Positions 50,214 through 59,495 are shown, counted from the first letter of the stretch. The stretch: DNA of 64,000 nucleotides from Nocardiopsis sinuspersici (GCA_008638415.1 VWVT01000014.1:95727-159726); one strand, 5' to 3'. Translations and numbers: made by a program. Notes: a model not told the origin generated them from the letters alone.

Positions 50214-51500
50214 ATGATCACCGCCAGCTCCGTCCGAAGGAAGCGCATACTCGCCTACGGGTCGGCCGCGCTCGTCCTCGCCGCGACGTTCTCGATCCCC
50301 ACCGTCGTCACCGCCGTCACCGACTCCGGAAGCCTGGTCCTCACACCGCCCGAACCCACCGGCCCGTACGCCGTCGGCCGGACCGAACTGCACCTCGTGG
50401 ACCCCGACCGGGGCCACCCGTGGGTGGAGGAGGCCACCACGCGGGACGTCATGGTCAGCGTCTGGTATCCGGCCGGCGAGGACGGCGGAGCCGAACCCGC
50501 GCCCTACGTCACGCCCTCCGTCGCCGGTGCGCTGAAGAGCCAGCTGGAACAGGGCGGGCTCCACCGCGACGCCGTCGACCTCGCCGCCTCCCGCGCCAAC
50601 GCCCTCCAGGACGCGGCCGTCTCCGACGCGGGCCCCTTCCCCGTGGTCCTCTACTCACCCGGGTTCCGGGAGTCCCGGTTCCTCAACACCTCCAACATCG
50701 AGGAGCTCGTCTCCCACGGCTACGTGGTGGCGGCCATGGACCACCCGTACGAGACGCTGGCCGTGGACATGCCCGACGGCCGGGTCCTGCGCACGAACGC
50801 GCCCTCCTACAGCGCCGATGTCGCCCGGGAGGTCATCGCGGTCCGGAGCGAGGACGTCGGCCTCGTCCTGGACGGCCTGACCGAGCTGGCCGGGGGCGGC
50901 AGCCCCGACGCGAGCGGCCAGGAGCCGCCCGCCGGACTGGGCGAGGCGCTGGACATGGACGCGGTGGGCATGTTCGGCCACTCCGCCGGAGGGTTCACCG
51001 CCGCCGAGGTCATGCTGGTGGACGACCGCGTCGACGCCGGTATCAACATGGAGGGCAGCATCGGCTACCACGTGGGCGACGAGGTGTGGGCGGAGTCCAA
51101 CCTCCGGGGGACCGACCGTCCGTTCGCGCTCCTGACGGCGGGGCTGTCCGGCAGCGCCCGGAAACCGCACCACAGCGGGTACAGCCCGGGCTACCGGATG
51201 TTCGTCGAGGCCTCGTCCGCGCACGTCCTGGAGCTGTACATGGCCGACGGCGAGCACATGAGCTACACCGACCAGCAGTGGATCCTGCCCGCCATCGAGG
51301 AGTACCACCACCCCGGCGGTGACGCCTGGAGGAACCTGGTGTCCGGGGCGATCGGCACCGTCGACCCCGAGGGATCCGTCCGCACCCAGCGCGCCCACGT
51401 CACGGCCTTCTTCGACACCCACCTTCGAGGACAGGACACCCCGGTCCTGGACGGTCCCTCCCCCGACTTCCCCGAGATGGAGTTCGTCGGCCACGACTGA
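50214..51500 (+). CDS. Secreted alpha/beta hydrolase, platelet-activating-factor acetylhydrolase-like
   Basis: The 428-residue protein has a signal peptide or anchor (about 10-35), then VWYPAGEDGG, FPVVLYSPGF, EELVSHGYVVAAMDHPYE and the nucleophile elbow GMFGHSAGGFTA, followed by INMEGSIG and a late His (GEHMSYTD). The pattern is that of PAF-AH-like lipases and polyester hydrolases. Substrate not predictable. A strong palindromic terminator follows at 5 bases. Confidence 0.9.
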   Translation: MITASSVRRKRILAYGSAALVLAATFSIPTVVTAVTDSGSLVLTPPEPTGPYAVGRTELHLVDPDRGHPWVEEATTRDVMVSVWYPAGEDGGAEPAPYVTPSVAGALKSQLEQGGLHRDAVDLAASRANALQDAAVSDAGPFPVVLYSPGFRESRFLNTSNIEELVSHGYVVAAMDHPYETLAVDMPDGRVLRTNAPSYSADVAREVIAVRSEDVGLVLDGLTELAGGGSPDASGQEPPAGLGEALDMDAVGMFGHSAGGFTAAEVMLVDDRVDAGINMEGSIGYHVGDEVWAESNLRGTDRPFALLTAGLSGSARKPHHSGYSPGYRMFVEASSAHVLELYMADGEHMSYTDQQWILPAIEEYHHPGGDAWRNLVSGAIGTVDPEGSVRTQRAHVTAFFDTHLRGQDTPVLDGPSPDFPEMEFVGHD

Positions 51501-51504
51501 TGAC

Positions 51505-51536
51505 ACGGGTCCCGGGAGAGCTCTCCCGGGACCCGT
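51505..51536 (+). terminator. Palindromic terminator after the hydrolase gene
   Basis: A 32-bp perfect palindrome (ACGGGTCCCGGGAGAG at 51505-51520 and its complement at 51521-51536) begins 5 bases after the stop codon. The next 140 bases contain short GAAGCGGACCGG-like duplications and no gene. Confidence 0.8.
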
Positions 51537-51681
51537 CACCCACCGGACCGGCGCAGAACAGGCCGGAGCGAAGCGGACCGGACCGAAGCGGACCGGCGCA
51601 GAGCCGTGCGGAGCGGGCCACCGGAGCCGTGGTGTCCAGGACCCGCGTGCCCGGGAACCGCGCGCCCGGGACCCGCGGTAC

Positions 51682-52320
51682 TCAGGAGGCGCACAGCCGG
51701 GCGGTCAGCACCTCACGTGCCCAGTCCTCCCACCGCTCGTGCGGCCAGCCCCGGTCCCGGACGAGCGCCAGGTACAGCTCGGGGCCCAGCACCGCGTACA
51801 ACTCGTCGGCCGCACTGGCGGCGTCCAGACCGGGCGCCGCCCCGGGCTTGTCCACGAGGGCCCGGGCGAAGGCGGTCTGGACCGTGTAGCGGGGATCGGC
51901 CGGGGCGTCCTCGCCCCACAGACCGCCCACGGCGGGGTCGGTGGCGGCGGCGACCCTCAGCATCTCGGACACCCCGGCGACGCGGGCCAGCACCCGGCCC
52001 GTGCCGTCCACGTGCGCTTCGAGCGCGGACCGGGCGTCCGGTCTGCCCGCCGCGTCGCGGAACCAGGCGCGCTCCAGGGTCGGCACGGGTTCGTCATCAC
52101 CGGCGATCGCCGTGTCGACCACCTGTTTGAGCAGGGCCTTCTTGGTGCCGAACGTGTAGAAGAGCGTCTGCACCGCGACCCCGGCCCGGTCGGCGACGTC
52201 CTGCATGGGCGTGGCCCCGAAACCGTTCGCCACGAACAGCTCCTTGGCGGCCTCCAGCATGCGCATGCGGGTCATCCGCGCCTTCTCGGCACGCTTTCCC
52301 CCGGTCTTGACCTGGTTCAT
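51682..52320 (-). CDS. TetR family regulator
   Basis: The 212-residue protein has the TetR helix-turn-helix (MLEAAKELFVANGFGATPMQDVADRAGVAVQTLFYTFGTKKALL) and a C-terminal ligand domain. It is divergent from a methyltransferase gene; two CACTAGTG palindromes lie in the 67-bp gap, so it is probably autoregulated and controls the methyltransferase. Confidence 0.93.
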   Translation of the reverse strand: MNQVKTGGKRAEKARMTRMRMLEAAKELFVANGFGATPMQDVADRAGVAVQTLFYTFGTKKALLKQVVDTAIAGDDEPVPTLERAWFRDAAGRPDARSALEAHVDGTGRVLARVAGVSEMLRVAAATDPAVGGLWGEDAPADPRYTVQTAFARALVDKPGAAPGLDAASAADELYAVLGPELYLALVRDRGWPHERWEDWAREVLTARLCAS

Positions 52321-52345
52321 GCCAGCAGCTTATAACTAGAGTAAG

Positions 52346-52367
52346 TCACTAGTGAGCGACACTAGTG
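52346..52367. promoter_or_regulatory. Twin CACTAGTG palindromes, candidate TetR operator
   Basis: CACTAGTG at 52347-52354 (extended to TCACTAGTGA) and 52360-52367 are 13 bp apart from start to start, in the 67-bp gap between TetR and methyltransferase genes. On the minus strand TTATAA just beyond (near 52330) could be the -10 box of the TetR gene. Confidence 0.65.
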
Positions 52368-52387
52368 GAATTGGCTGGGAGGACACC

Positions 52388-53218
52388 ATGTCCGAGGTGA
52401 CCAACACCGAGCAGCAGCAGGTCTGGAACGGATGGCTCGGCGAGCACTGGGTGGAGCACCCGGACCGCTACGACGGCCTCGTGGAGGGGTACAACGCGCT
52501 GATCCTGGACGCCGCCGGTGTCGGTGCCTCCTCGCACGTACTCGACGTGGGATGCGGCACCGGCCAGCTCACCCGGGAGGCCGCCGCGAGGGCGGTGGAC
52601 GGCTCGGCCACCGGTGTGGACATCTCGGCGCGGATGGTCGCCGCCGCAGAAGAGCGGGCCCGGGGCCTGGCCAACGTCTCCTTCGAGGAGGCGGACGCCC
52701 AGGTCCACCCCTTCCCTCGGGAGGGCTACGACGCCGTGGTCAGCAGGGGCGGGGTGATGTTCTTCGACGACCACGTGTGCGCGTTCGCCAACTTCGGCCG
52801 GGGTCTGCGCCGGGGCGGACGCCTGGCCTTCCTCGTCCCCGGCGCCGCCGAGCCCGACGGCGAGTACGCGCGGGCGACCGCCGCGCTGCGCCCGCACATG
52901 GCGAAGCCCTCCCCCACCACCCGCCGCATGATGTCCCTGGGCAGCCGCGACGTCGTCCACGGGCTCCTGAGCGCGTCGGGATTCCGGGACACGGACATCG
53001 AGCGCGTCGAGTCCGTCGCCGTCCTGGGCGCGGACCCGGTGGACGCCGCGGACTTCGTGTGCGGGCAGGGCATGGTGCGGTCATGTCTGGAGGGACTCGA
53101 CGACGCCACCCGGCACAGGGTGCGCGAGGAGCTGGTGGAGGGGCTGACCGCCTTCCACACCGCTGACGGCGTCCGGGTCGGCGACTCGGGTTGGCTGGTC
53201 AGCGCCGTGCGCGTGTGA
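52388..53218 (+). CDS. Class I SAM-dependent methyltransferase
   Basis: The 276-residue enzyme has motif I HVLDVGCGTGQLTREAA, VDISARMVAAAEERA, and the post-I pattern YDAVVSRGGVMFFDD. It belongs to the broad UbiE/small-molecule methyltransferase group. ATG 52388 follows GGGAGGACACC. Divergent from its probable TetR regulator. Substrate unknown. Confidence 0.92.
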   Translation: MSEVTNTEQQQVWNGWLGEHWVEHPDRYDGLVEGYNALILDAAGVGASSHVLDVGCGTGQLTREAAARAVDGSATGVDISARMVAAAEERARGLANVSFEEADAQVHPFPREGYDAVVSRGGVMFFDDHVCAFANFGRGLRRGGRLAFLVPGAAEPDGEYARATAALRPHMAKPSPTTRRMMSLGSRDVVHGLLSASGFRDTDIERVESVAVLGADPVDAADFVCGQGMVRSCLEGLDDATRHRVREELVEGLTAFHTADGVRVGDSGWLVSAVRV

Positions 53219-53279
53219 CACGCGCCGGTTCGGGGCGGGGCGGGGCGGGAACCACCGCGCCACCGGCCCCGCCCGCGCC

Positions 53280-54260
53280 CTACACGTCCCGGACGCGCAG
53301 CTCGGTGTGGGCCACGATCTGCGCGGCCAGGGCCCAGCCCGCCACCGCGGCGATGTTCACGGGCCCGTCGTGCGGTGCCGTGTAGAACCCGACGTCGCCG
53401 CCCGCGTAGAACTCGATCCCCGCCATCCCCGGCATCAGCGCCGCGAGGTCGTTGATCATCTGCACCCCGGAGAGCTGCATGACCAGCGGCAACCCCAGGA
53501 GAAGCAGGAATCCCACGGTGAACGTGCCCGACATGCTGCGCAGAGCCGTGCCGAGGCCGACGAACAGCACGGCGAACAGAGCCATGCACACGCCCGCCCT
53601 CAGCGCCGTCGCCAGGGCACCCGCGACGTCGACGTCGGTGTACCAGCCGACGAACCCGGCCAGCACCGCCACCCCGACCACCGTGGCGAGCGCGCCCACC
53701 ACGAAGGCCAGCCCGGCGGTCACCAGCGTGCGCGCCGCCAGCACCGTTCCCCGGTTCGGCCGCCACAGCAGCGTGCTGGTGACGCTGCGGTTGGTGAACT
53801 CCCCGGTCGAGGCGAGCGCGGCCAGGATCAGCACCGCGAACTGCACGAGGTAGAAGTGCCCCTGCGAGGTGAGCCGCATGAAAGCGCGGCCGTCCGCCTC
53901 GTCGGGGTTCTCCAGGATCCGGGTCCACTCCGTGTAGCCCATGAGCACGGCGAACAGGGCCATGCCCGCCAGCGCGGCGGCGACGGCCCACCAGGTGGAC
54001 CGCAGCGACGACTGCCGCACCCACTCGGCGGCGACCTCCCGGAGCAGGTCCGACCGCCGACGGCCGGTCGCCCCGACCGCTTTCGCCGATCCGAGTCCGT
54101 GCTGCCCGTCCGCCCGCCGTCCTGGTCGCACGCCCGCCTCTCGTCCGGGCCGCCTCTCCGCCTGCCGCCCGGTATCCCGCCTCTCCCGCATCTCCTGTGT
54201 CTCCGTCGCCTCAGCCGTCTCCGGAGTGCCCGGCGTACCCGGCGTGTTCGTCCCGCTCAT
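53280..54260 (-). CDS. ABC-2 transporter permease with long charged N-terminal extension
   Basis: The 326-residue protein begins with about 85 residues rich in Thr, Glu, Arg and Gly that look disordered, then six helices with ASTGEFTNRSVTSTLLWRPNRGTVLAARTLV, typical of ABC-2 permeases. It pairs with the ATPase encoded 67 bases upstream. The pair probably exports a drug or signal. The extension is unusual; a shorter start inside it is possible. Confidence 0.88.
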   Translation of the reverse strand: MSGTNTPGTPGTPETAEATETQEMRERRDTGRQAERRPGREAGVRPGRRADGQHGLGSAKAVGATGRRRSDLLREVAAEWVRQSSLRSTWWAVAAALAGMALFAVLMGYTEWTRILENPDEADGRAFMRLTSQGHFYLVQFAVLILAALASTGEFTNRSVTSTLLWRPNRGTVLAARTLVTAGLAFVVGALATVVGVAVLAGFVGWYTDVDVAGALATALRAGVCMALFAVLFVGLGTALRSMSGTFTVGFLLLLGLPLVMQLSGVQMINDLAALMPGMAGIEFYAGGDVGFYTAPHDGPVNIAAVAGWALAAQIVAHTELRVRDV

Positions 54261-54327
54261 ACGTCCTGCCCGCGCTTTCCGCCGTTCTCCGGCCCTCGAC
54301 CCGTCCGCTGGTTCTCCGGTGTCCGCA

Positions 54328-55392
54328 TCAGCGCACCGGTCCGTTCGCGCCCGCCGCTCCCCCCGCGGCGTCCGCCGTTCTCCCGGGCGCCTCCGGCGCG
54401 CCCGCCGCTTCGCCCTTCGCCGGACGCGAGCCGAACTCGACGGCCTCCCCGGTGAGTTCCAGGTAGGCCTGCTCCAGCGAGGCCTCCTCCAGCCGCAACC
54501 CGTGGACCCGGGCGCCCACCGCGTGCGCGTGGTCGCCGACCTCCGTCACGTCCAGTCCGAACACCCTCAGGCCGGGGCCGCGGTCGGTGCCGCCGCCCCG
54601 GACTCCCTCCCCGCCGGCGGTGTCCCGTCCGTCCCCGCCGTCCTCCACGTCCTCGACCCGCACCCGCGGCCCCAGTCCCTCCAGCCGCTCCCGAAGCCTT
54701 CCGGAGTCCGGGCTGCTCACCAGCACGTGCGTACGCGACCACGCCGCGATCACGTCACCGATCGGAGCGTCCGTGATCAGCCGCCCCCTGCCCACCACCA
54801 CCAGGTGGTCGGCGACCATCTCCATCTCGCTCATCAGATGGCTGGAGACGAAGACGGTGCGGCCCTCGTCGGCCAGCCGCCGGGTCAGGTCCCGCATCCA
54901 CCGCACACCGTCGAGGTCGAGCCCGTTCACCGGCTCGTCGAACAGCAGCACACCGGGGTCCCCCAGCAGAGCGTCCGCGACGCCCAGCCGCTGGCGCATG
55001 CCCAGCGAGTACCCGCCGACCCGCTGACGTGCGACGTCGGTCAGACCGACCTCCTCCAGCACCTCCTCGACCCGGCTCCTCGGGATACCCCCGCCCACGG
55101 CCTTCGCGGTCAGGTGGGCCCGGGCGCTGCGCCCCGGGTGGGCGGCGTCCGGCGACAGCAGGGCTCCGACCTGCCTGGTCGGCCAGGCCAGCCGTGCGTA
55201 CTCGCCGCCGTTGACCAGCGCCTCGCCCGACGTGGGCCGGGCCAGACCCAGCATCAGCCGCATGGTCGTGGACTTCCCGGCGCCGTTGGGCCCCAGGAAG
55301 CCGGTCACCCTCCCGGGCTCGACGGTGAAGGTGAGCCCCTCCACCGCCGCCTTGTCTCCGTAGCGTTTGGTCAGTTCGCGCACCGTGAGCAC
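54328..55392 (-). CDS. ABC transporter ATPase
   Basis: The 354-residue ATPase has Walker A GPNGAGKST, signature YSLGMRQRLGVADALL, Walker B VLLFDEPVNGLD and switch His in VSSHLMSEME. It has a C-terminal extension with Gly/Asp-rich linker (DVEDGGDGRD) and an Ala/Gly-rich end. GTG 55392 is the start. It drives the permease encoded next; the order ATPase-permease matches bacitracin/BcrA-type exporters. Confidence 0.93.
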   Translation of the reverse strand: MLTVRELTKRYGDKAAVEGLTFTVEPGRVTGFLGPNGAGKSTTMRLMLGLARPTSGEALVNGGEYARLAWPTRQVGALLSPDAAHPGRSARAHLTAKAVGGGIPRSRVEEVLEEVGLTDVARQRVGGYSLGMRQRLGVADALLGDPGVLLFDEPVNGLDLDGVRWMRDLTRRLADEGRTVFVSSHLMSEMEMVADHLVVVGRGRLITDAPIGDVIAAWSRTHVLVSSPDSGRLRERLEGLGPRVRVEDVEDGGDGRDTAGGEGVRGGGTDRGPGLRVFGLDVTEVGDHAHAVGARVHGLRLEEASLEQAYLELTGEAVEFGSRPAKGEAAGAPEAPGRTADAAGGAAGANGPVR

Positions 55393-55680
55393 GGTTTCCC
55401 CTTTCTCCCGCTCCTAGGTGCACCACGCTAGGAACCGGAGGCCCGTCCCCACATCTGTGGTTCGTCGGGACCCGACTACGCACTTGTGCCTACTGGCCGC
55501 GGGACCTGCCGGGTTCGCGGGGGTCGGCGGTCGACGGTGTCCGGACCGTCCCCGACCGGCCGGCTCAGCCGACCTGAGCAGGCCCCGGCGCAGCCGGCCG
55601 GCCCCGTTTCACCGGACCGGCGCCCCGGGTAGGTCGCCGTTGTGGCCAGTACGACCCGACGGCCGAAACGGGGGAGAACC

Positions 55681-55875
55681 ATGCATGCGTCCGTCGGCGA
55701 CTACGTGCACACTCACGGGGTCGCCAGCACCGATGGCAGGAACACCGGGGAGATCGTGGAGGTACGCGGCGCCAACGACGGTCCGCCGTACGTGGTGCGG
55801 TTCCCCGACGGCGAGGAGCGGGTCATCTACCCGGGACCGGGCACGGTGGTGGAGCCCCGGGACCCGGTGGACTGA
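55681..55875 (+). CDS. DUF1918 protein
   Basis: A 64-residue protein with the DUF1918 pattern VGDYVHTHG, RNTGEIVEVRG, PPYVVRFPDGEERVIYPGPG. It is an SH3-like small actinobacterial family of unknown function, and occurs alone or next to regulators. GGGGGAG precedes ATG 55681. The following 170 bases contain GGCGGTGGCAGC-type repeats and no gene. Confidence 0.93.
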   Translation: MHASVGDYVHTHGVASTDGRNTGEIVEVRGANDGPPYVVRFPDGEERVIYPGPGTVVEPRDPVD

Positions 55876-56046
55876 CGGAGCCGGAGAAGGCCCCGGGGCG
55901 TTGGGCACCCGGGTGTTCGTCACCGGGGGTCCCGGAGCGGGACGGTGCGCGGAGCGGTCGGTGCCCGCGCCGGGGCGTGGCCGTGACGGCGACAGCGATA
56001 GCGGCGGTGGCAGCGGCGGTGGGACGTGCCCGCCGCCGTTCGCGTG

Positions 56047-56538
56047 TCAGACGGACAACCGGTCCAGGAAACCGGCGAGGTTGGCCGACGCGCGTTCGAT
56101 CTGCTCCTCCACGGTGAGGTCCTCCTCGAACCGCCCGCCGGGCCCGGAACTCCTCTTCCCCCGGATGTACAGCGAGCACGCGAGGTCGGCGCACATGAGC
56201 AGCCCCACGGTGTTGCCCTCCCGCCCGGCCCTTCCCGCCTTGGGCGCCGCCATCAGGGTCACGCCCTGTCCGCGGTGGGTGGTCAGGCACACCGAGCACA
56301 CGCTCTTGCGCAGCCCGGTGCGCACGGTCGGCAGCCGAAGCGCCACGCCCACGAGCCGGTCGTCGCGCTCGACGACCATGTAGGCGCGTTCGTGCGCGGT
56401 GTGGTCACGCCAGCCGAGGAAGTCCAGGTCCTCCCACGGCATCCGGTCCAGGTCGCGCGGCAGGGAGAGCCGCTTGGCCTCCCCCTGCGAGCAGTTCACG
56501 AACGACTTCCGGATGTCCCGCTCAGTCACAGCTCTCAT
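56047..56538 (-). CDS. FBP-domain protein with C-terminal treble-clef zinc finger (FusB/FusC-like)
   Basis: The 163-residue protein has the FBP pattern (PWEDLDFLGWRD, AYMVVERDDRLVGVALR) and four Cys in a treble clef (CSVCLTTH...LLMCADLACS). Relatives bind elongation factor G, and FusB/C rescue ribosomes from fusidic acid. An EF-G-binding role is plausible, resistance less so. Monocistronic. Confidence 0.85.
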   Translation of the reverse strand: MRAVTERDIRKSFVNCSQGEAKRLSLPRDLDRMPWEDLDFLGWRDHTAHERAYMVVERDDRLVGVALRLPTVRTGLRKSVCSVCLTTHRGQGVTLMAAPKAGRAGREGNTVGLLMCADLACSLYIRGKRSSGPGGRFEEDLTVEEQIERASANLAGFLDRLSV

Positions 56539-56665
56539 TGGACGAACGCTAAACCGGGCAGGTCGTCCCAGGCAACGGATTTACCAGCGAAAAGGACACA
56601 CGGACCGCTCTCCCCCGGGGCCCGCCGTCCGCCCCTACAGGAGCCGGCCCTCCGGGCTCTCTGGC

Positions 56666-57253
56666 TCAGGGGCGCTGGATCAGGTACAGCACGAAGGGCT
56701 CTCCCCCATGGCGGATCTCACGCGCGTAGTGGAAGCCGAGCCGTTCCATGACCGCCCGGGAGCGGAGGTTGCGTGTCTCGGTGAAGGAGGCCACCTCCTC
56801 CGCGCGGAGGTCGCCGAAGGCCAGATCGAGCCCCGCGCGCCCGATCTCGCTGGCGTAGCCGAGCCCCCAGAACCGTTCGAGGACCGCCCATCCGATCTCC
56901 AGGCGCCGGGCGCCGTCCACCTCCGCGTAGGACAGGCCGCCGCGCCCCACCAGGGTGCCGGACTCCCGGTCGTGGGCGATCCACTTGTGCACGCCCTCGG
57001 ACGCCCAGGCGCGTTCCATGTACAGGGCGCTCTCCCAGGCCTCTCCGCGGCTCCACGTTCCGCCGTACCACCGTGCGACGCCGGGGTCCCGGTGCAGGTG
57101 CCACAGGTCGTCGGCGTGTGCGGGGCCGATGGGCTTCAGGACCAGCCTCTCCGTGACGCGGGTGCCGAGCGGGTCCGGGAGAGGAGAGGGGCCGAGGAAA
57201 CAGGGGAAGCAGGGGAGACGGAGGATGTGCGGGATGCGGGGGAAGCGGATCAT
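56666..57253 (-). CDS. GNAT family N-acetyltransferase (RimJ/RimL-like)
   Basis: The 195-residue protein has TERLVLKPIGPAHADDL at the start of the fold, HKWIAHDRESGTLVGRGGL, EIGWAVLERFWGLGYASEIGRAGLDLAF (acetyl-CoA loop) and NLRSRAVMERLGFHYAREI. The first 28 residues (PRIPHILRLPCFPCFLGPS) are unusual and may be mis-start. Just upstream lies a broken TetR gene in the same orientation. Confidence 0.88.
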   Translation of the reverse strand: MIRFPRIPHILRLPCFPCFLGPSPLPDPLGTRVTERLVLKPIGPAHADDLWHLHRDPGVARWYGGTWSRGEAWESALYMERAWASEGVHKWIAHDRESGTLVGRGGLSYAEVDGARRLEIGWAVLERFWGLGYASEIGRAGLDLAFGDLRAEEVASFTETRNLRSRAVMERLGFHYAREIRHGGEPFVLYLIQRP

Positions 57254-57254
57254 G

Positions 57255-57431
57255 TCACGAGCACCCCAGCCGGGTGTGGGTCTCGGGCCGGGCCGCGGCG
57301 CGGTCGAAGGCCCGCGCGGGAAACGCCCCGCCGTAGCCGCGGGTCGCGAAGGCCTCCATCGCGGTCCGCGGGATCCCCTCCCCGCGCTGCTCGCGATCCA
57401 CTCTCGGCGCGCGCGGCCTCTTCGCTCCCAC
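57255..57431 (-). pseudogene. TetR regulator remnant (N-terminal part)
   Basis: The frame from GTG 57431 to TGA 57255 reads VDREQRGEGIPRTAMEAFATRGYGG, the first helices of a TetR DNA-binding domain, then diverges (AFPARAFDRAAARPE) before the recognition helix. The rest of the protein is missing. It ends 2 bases before the GNAT start. Probably a 3'-deleted regulator. The upstream 200 bases hold no gene. Confidence 0.5.
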
Positions 57432-57631
57432 ACAAGGAGTCTAGGTCCAGACCACCTCAAAGCCCATACCCCCGGTGTACTGCGGTTTCTCCCGCGCCTC
57501 CGGCCGGGTGACCGTGTCCGGGGACGGAGCGCCCCGTGTTCCGGACCGTGTCACACCCCGGCCCGCGCAAGGGACGGGGAGCAGACTGGACCCCGTCCGG
57601 GAGGCCCCCGAACCCACGTCGAGGAGAACAC

Positions 57632-58498
57632 ATGGAACTTGGCCTGCACGTCGCCGACTTCACCTGGGACGGCGGGACGCCCGCCATCGGCCCGACCCTC
57701 GCCGACACCGCGCGCCAGGCCGAGGCGGCGGGCATCTCGCGGCTCACGGTGATGGACCACTTCTGGCAGATGGGCGGCGACTCCGGCGCCCGGGAGAACG
57801 CCATGCTGGAGGCCTACACCACCCTGGGATTCCTGGCCGCGCACACCGAGCGGGTCCTCCTGCACGCCCTGGTCACGGGAGCCGTGTACCGCGAGCCGGG
57901 GGTGCTGGCCAAGCAGGTCAGCACGCTCGACACGCTGTCCGGCGGCCGCGCCGGACTGGGCGTGGGGGCCGCCTGGTACGCGGACGAGGCGCACGGCCTG
58001 GGCATCCCGTTCCCGCCCACCGCCGAGCGGTTCGAACGGCTGGAGGAGGCGATCCAGATCTGCCTGCAGATGTGGAGCGACGACGAGGGCTCCTACCAGG
58101 GCAGGCACTACAAGCTGGACCGCACCCTCGACTCCCCGCGGAACCTGTCCGATCCGCACCCGTACCTGATGGTCGGCGGCAGCGGTGAGAGGAAGACCCT
58201 GCGGATGGTCGCCCAGTACGCGGACGCGTGCAACGTCTTCGGCGGTCCCGGCTCGGAGCGCAAGCTCGACGTGCTCAGGAGCCACTGTGAGGCTCTGGGG
58301 CGCGACTACGACCGCATCGAGAAGACCACGACCTTCTCCTTCACCCCCGACAGCACGCGGGGCGAACTGGTCCGTCAGCTCCTGGAGATGAGGCGGGTCG
58401 GGTTCACGGTCGCCTACGTGTTCGGCCAGGGGTTCTCCGACCCCCGCAGGGCGGTCGAGCTGCTCGCCTCCGTCCTGCCCGAGATCGCCGACGCCTGA
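57632..58498 (+). CDS. LLM-class F420-dependent oxidoreductase
   Basis: The 288-residue luciferase-like barrel has ELGLHVADFTWDGG, VMDHFWQMGG, TVLLHALVTG-like VLLHALVTGAVYREPGVLAKQVSTLDTLSGGRAGLGVGAAWY and LMVGGSGERKTLRMVAQYADACNVFGG, hallmarks of F420-dependent members. Coenzyme F420 is common in actinomycetes. ATG 57632 follows GAGGAGAACAC. Substrate unknown. Confidence 0.92.
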   Translation: MELGLHVADFTWDGGTPAIGPTLADTARQAEAAGISRLTVMDHFWQMGGDSGARENAMLEAYTTLGFLAAHTERVLLHALVTGAVYREPGVLAKQVSTLDTLSGGRAGLGVGAAWYADEAHGLGIPFPPTAERFERLEEAIQICLQMWSDDEGSYQGRHYKLDRTLDSPRNLSDPHPYLMVGGSGERKTLRMVAQYADACNVFGGPGSERKLDVLRSHCEALGRDYDRIEKTTTFSFTPDSTRGELVRQLLEMRRVGFTVAYVFGQGFSDPRRAVELLASVLPEIADA

Positions 58499-58712
58499 GG
58501 AGCGGCCGACGCCGTCGGTACACGCCCGTCGAGCACGCCCGGGGCCGCGCCCCCGGGCCGGCGCCGGGTCGTCCGGGAACGGTGTGGCCGCCGGCGGGGG
58601 CCGCGCCCGTTCCCGGTACGACACGGAGGAGGGCGTGGTCCCGGTGGCCCGGGCACGCCCGCGGACACCGCGGCCCCGAATCCGGGGGCGCTTCGGGACC
58701 GGGGCCCTCAGG

Positions 58713-59117
58713 TCACAGCGAGTCGATCAGCTCGCGGCAGGCGCGCTGGCAGCGTCGGCACATCTCCCCGCACACGCGGCAGTGCTCGTGCATGGAGGCG
58801 TGCGCCTCGCACTCGTCGGCGCAGGTCTTGCAGGCCTGCTCGCAGGCCTCCAGGATCGCCCGGGTCAGGTTGGCGTCATAGCCCGTGTGGCGTGAGAGCA
58901 CACGTCCGGTGGTGTCGCACTGGTCCGCGCAGTCCAGGTTGGTACGCACGCACTTGGTGAGTTCGGCGACCGTGTCCTCGCTCAGGCAGGCGTCCGCGCA
59001 CGCGGTACACGACTGGGCGCACTCGAAGCACGCCTCGATGCATGCGAGCAGCTTCTCCCGATCGACTCCGCCCAGGTCCTTGGGATAGGTCTCCAACATC
59101 TGGCCTGCCACGCTCAT
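58713..59117 (-). CDS. Four-helix bundle copper-storage-like protein (DUF326/Csp)
   Basis: The 134-residue protein has 18 Cys, nearly all in CxxxC or CxxC steps along four helices (CIEACFECAQSCTACADAC, CVRTNLDCADQC, CEQACKTCADEC, CRVCGEMCRRCQRAC), as in Csp copper-storage proteins, which hold many Cu(I) ions inside the bundle. No signal peptide, so the cytosolic Csp3 type. It probably buffers copper. ATG 59117 follows GGGGGAG. Confidence 0.93.
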   Translation of the reverse strand: MSVAGQMLETYPKDLGGVDREKLLACIEACFECAQSCTACADACLSEDTVAELTKCVRTNLDCADQCDTTGRVLSRHTGYDANLTRAILEACEQACKTCADECEAHASMHEHCRVCGEMCRRCQRACRELIDSL

Positions 59118-59344
59118 GGCTGGGCTCCCCCTTCGGTCGAAAACGTCTGGAACACGTCTGAAGTCCCAGGCCGGAACCGACGGCACCGGCCCACCCAGCC
59201 ACTAACCCCCGGGTGCCGTGCCAAACCCCCTCGGGGTTCGGCGCGGCCGGGTCAGCGCCCCCTCGGCGGAGGCTCCGGTCCCGGGGTCTCCGGCCCCGGG
59301 TTCCACAGGGCCGCGGTACCGGGCGGGGACGGGAAGAGGTCGAG

Positions 59345-59403
59345 GGCAGCGACAGCGGCAGCAGCGGCAGCGGCGGCAGCGGCAGCGGCAGCGGCAGCGG
59401 CAG
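59345..59403. repeat. Hexanucleotide (GGCAGC) microsatellite
   Basis: About nine imperfect copies of GGCAGC/GGCAGCG-type hexamers run through 59345-59403 in the 378-bp gap between the Csp and DUF2975 genes. The frames through it give Arg/Cys or Gly/Ser repeats without a start, so it is non-coding. Nothing else is seen in the gap. Confidence 0.8.
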
Positions 59404-59495
59404 GAAGTCGTACCGCCTGGTCCGAACCGCCGAACCGCCGAACCGACCCGCCCTCCCAGGTCCGCGCGCACGCGCCGGAGCGGGCGGGTGAGCCC

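Noticed and set aside
59345-59403. Repeat protein encoded by the GGCAGC tract
   Set aside because: No start codon, RBS or continued coding bias on either side of the hexamer tract.
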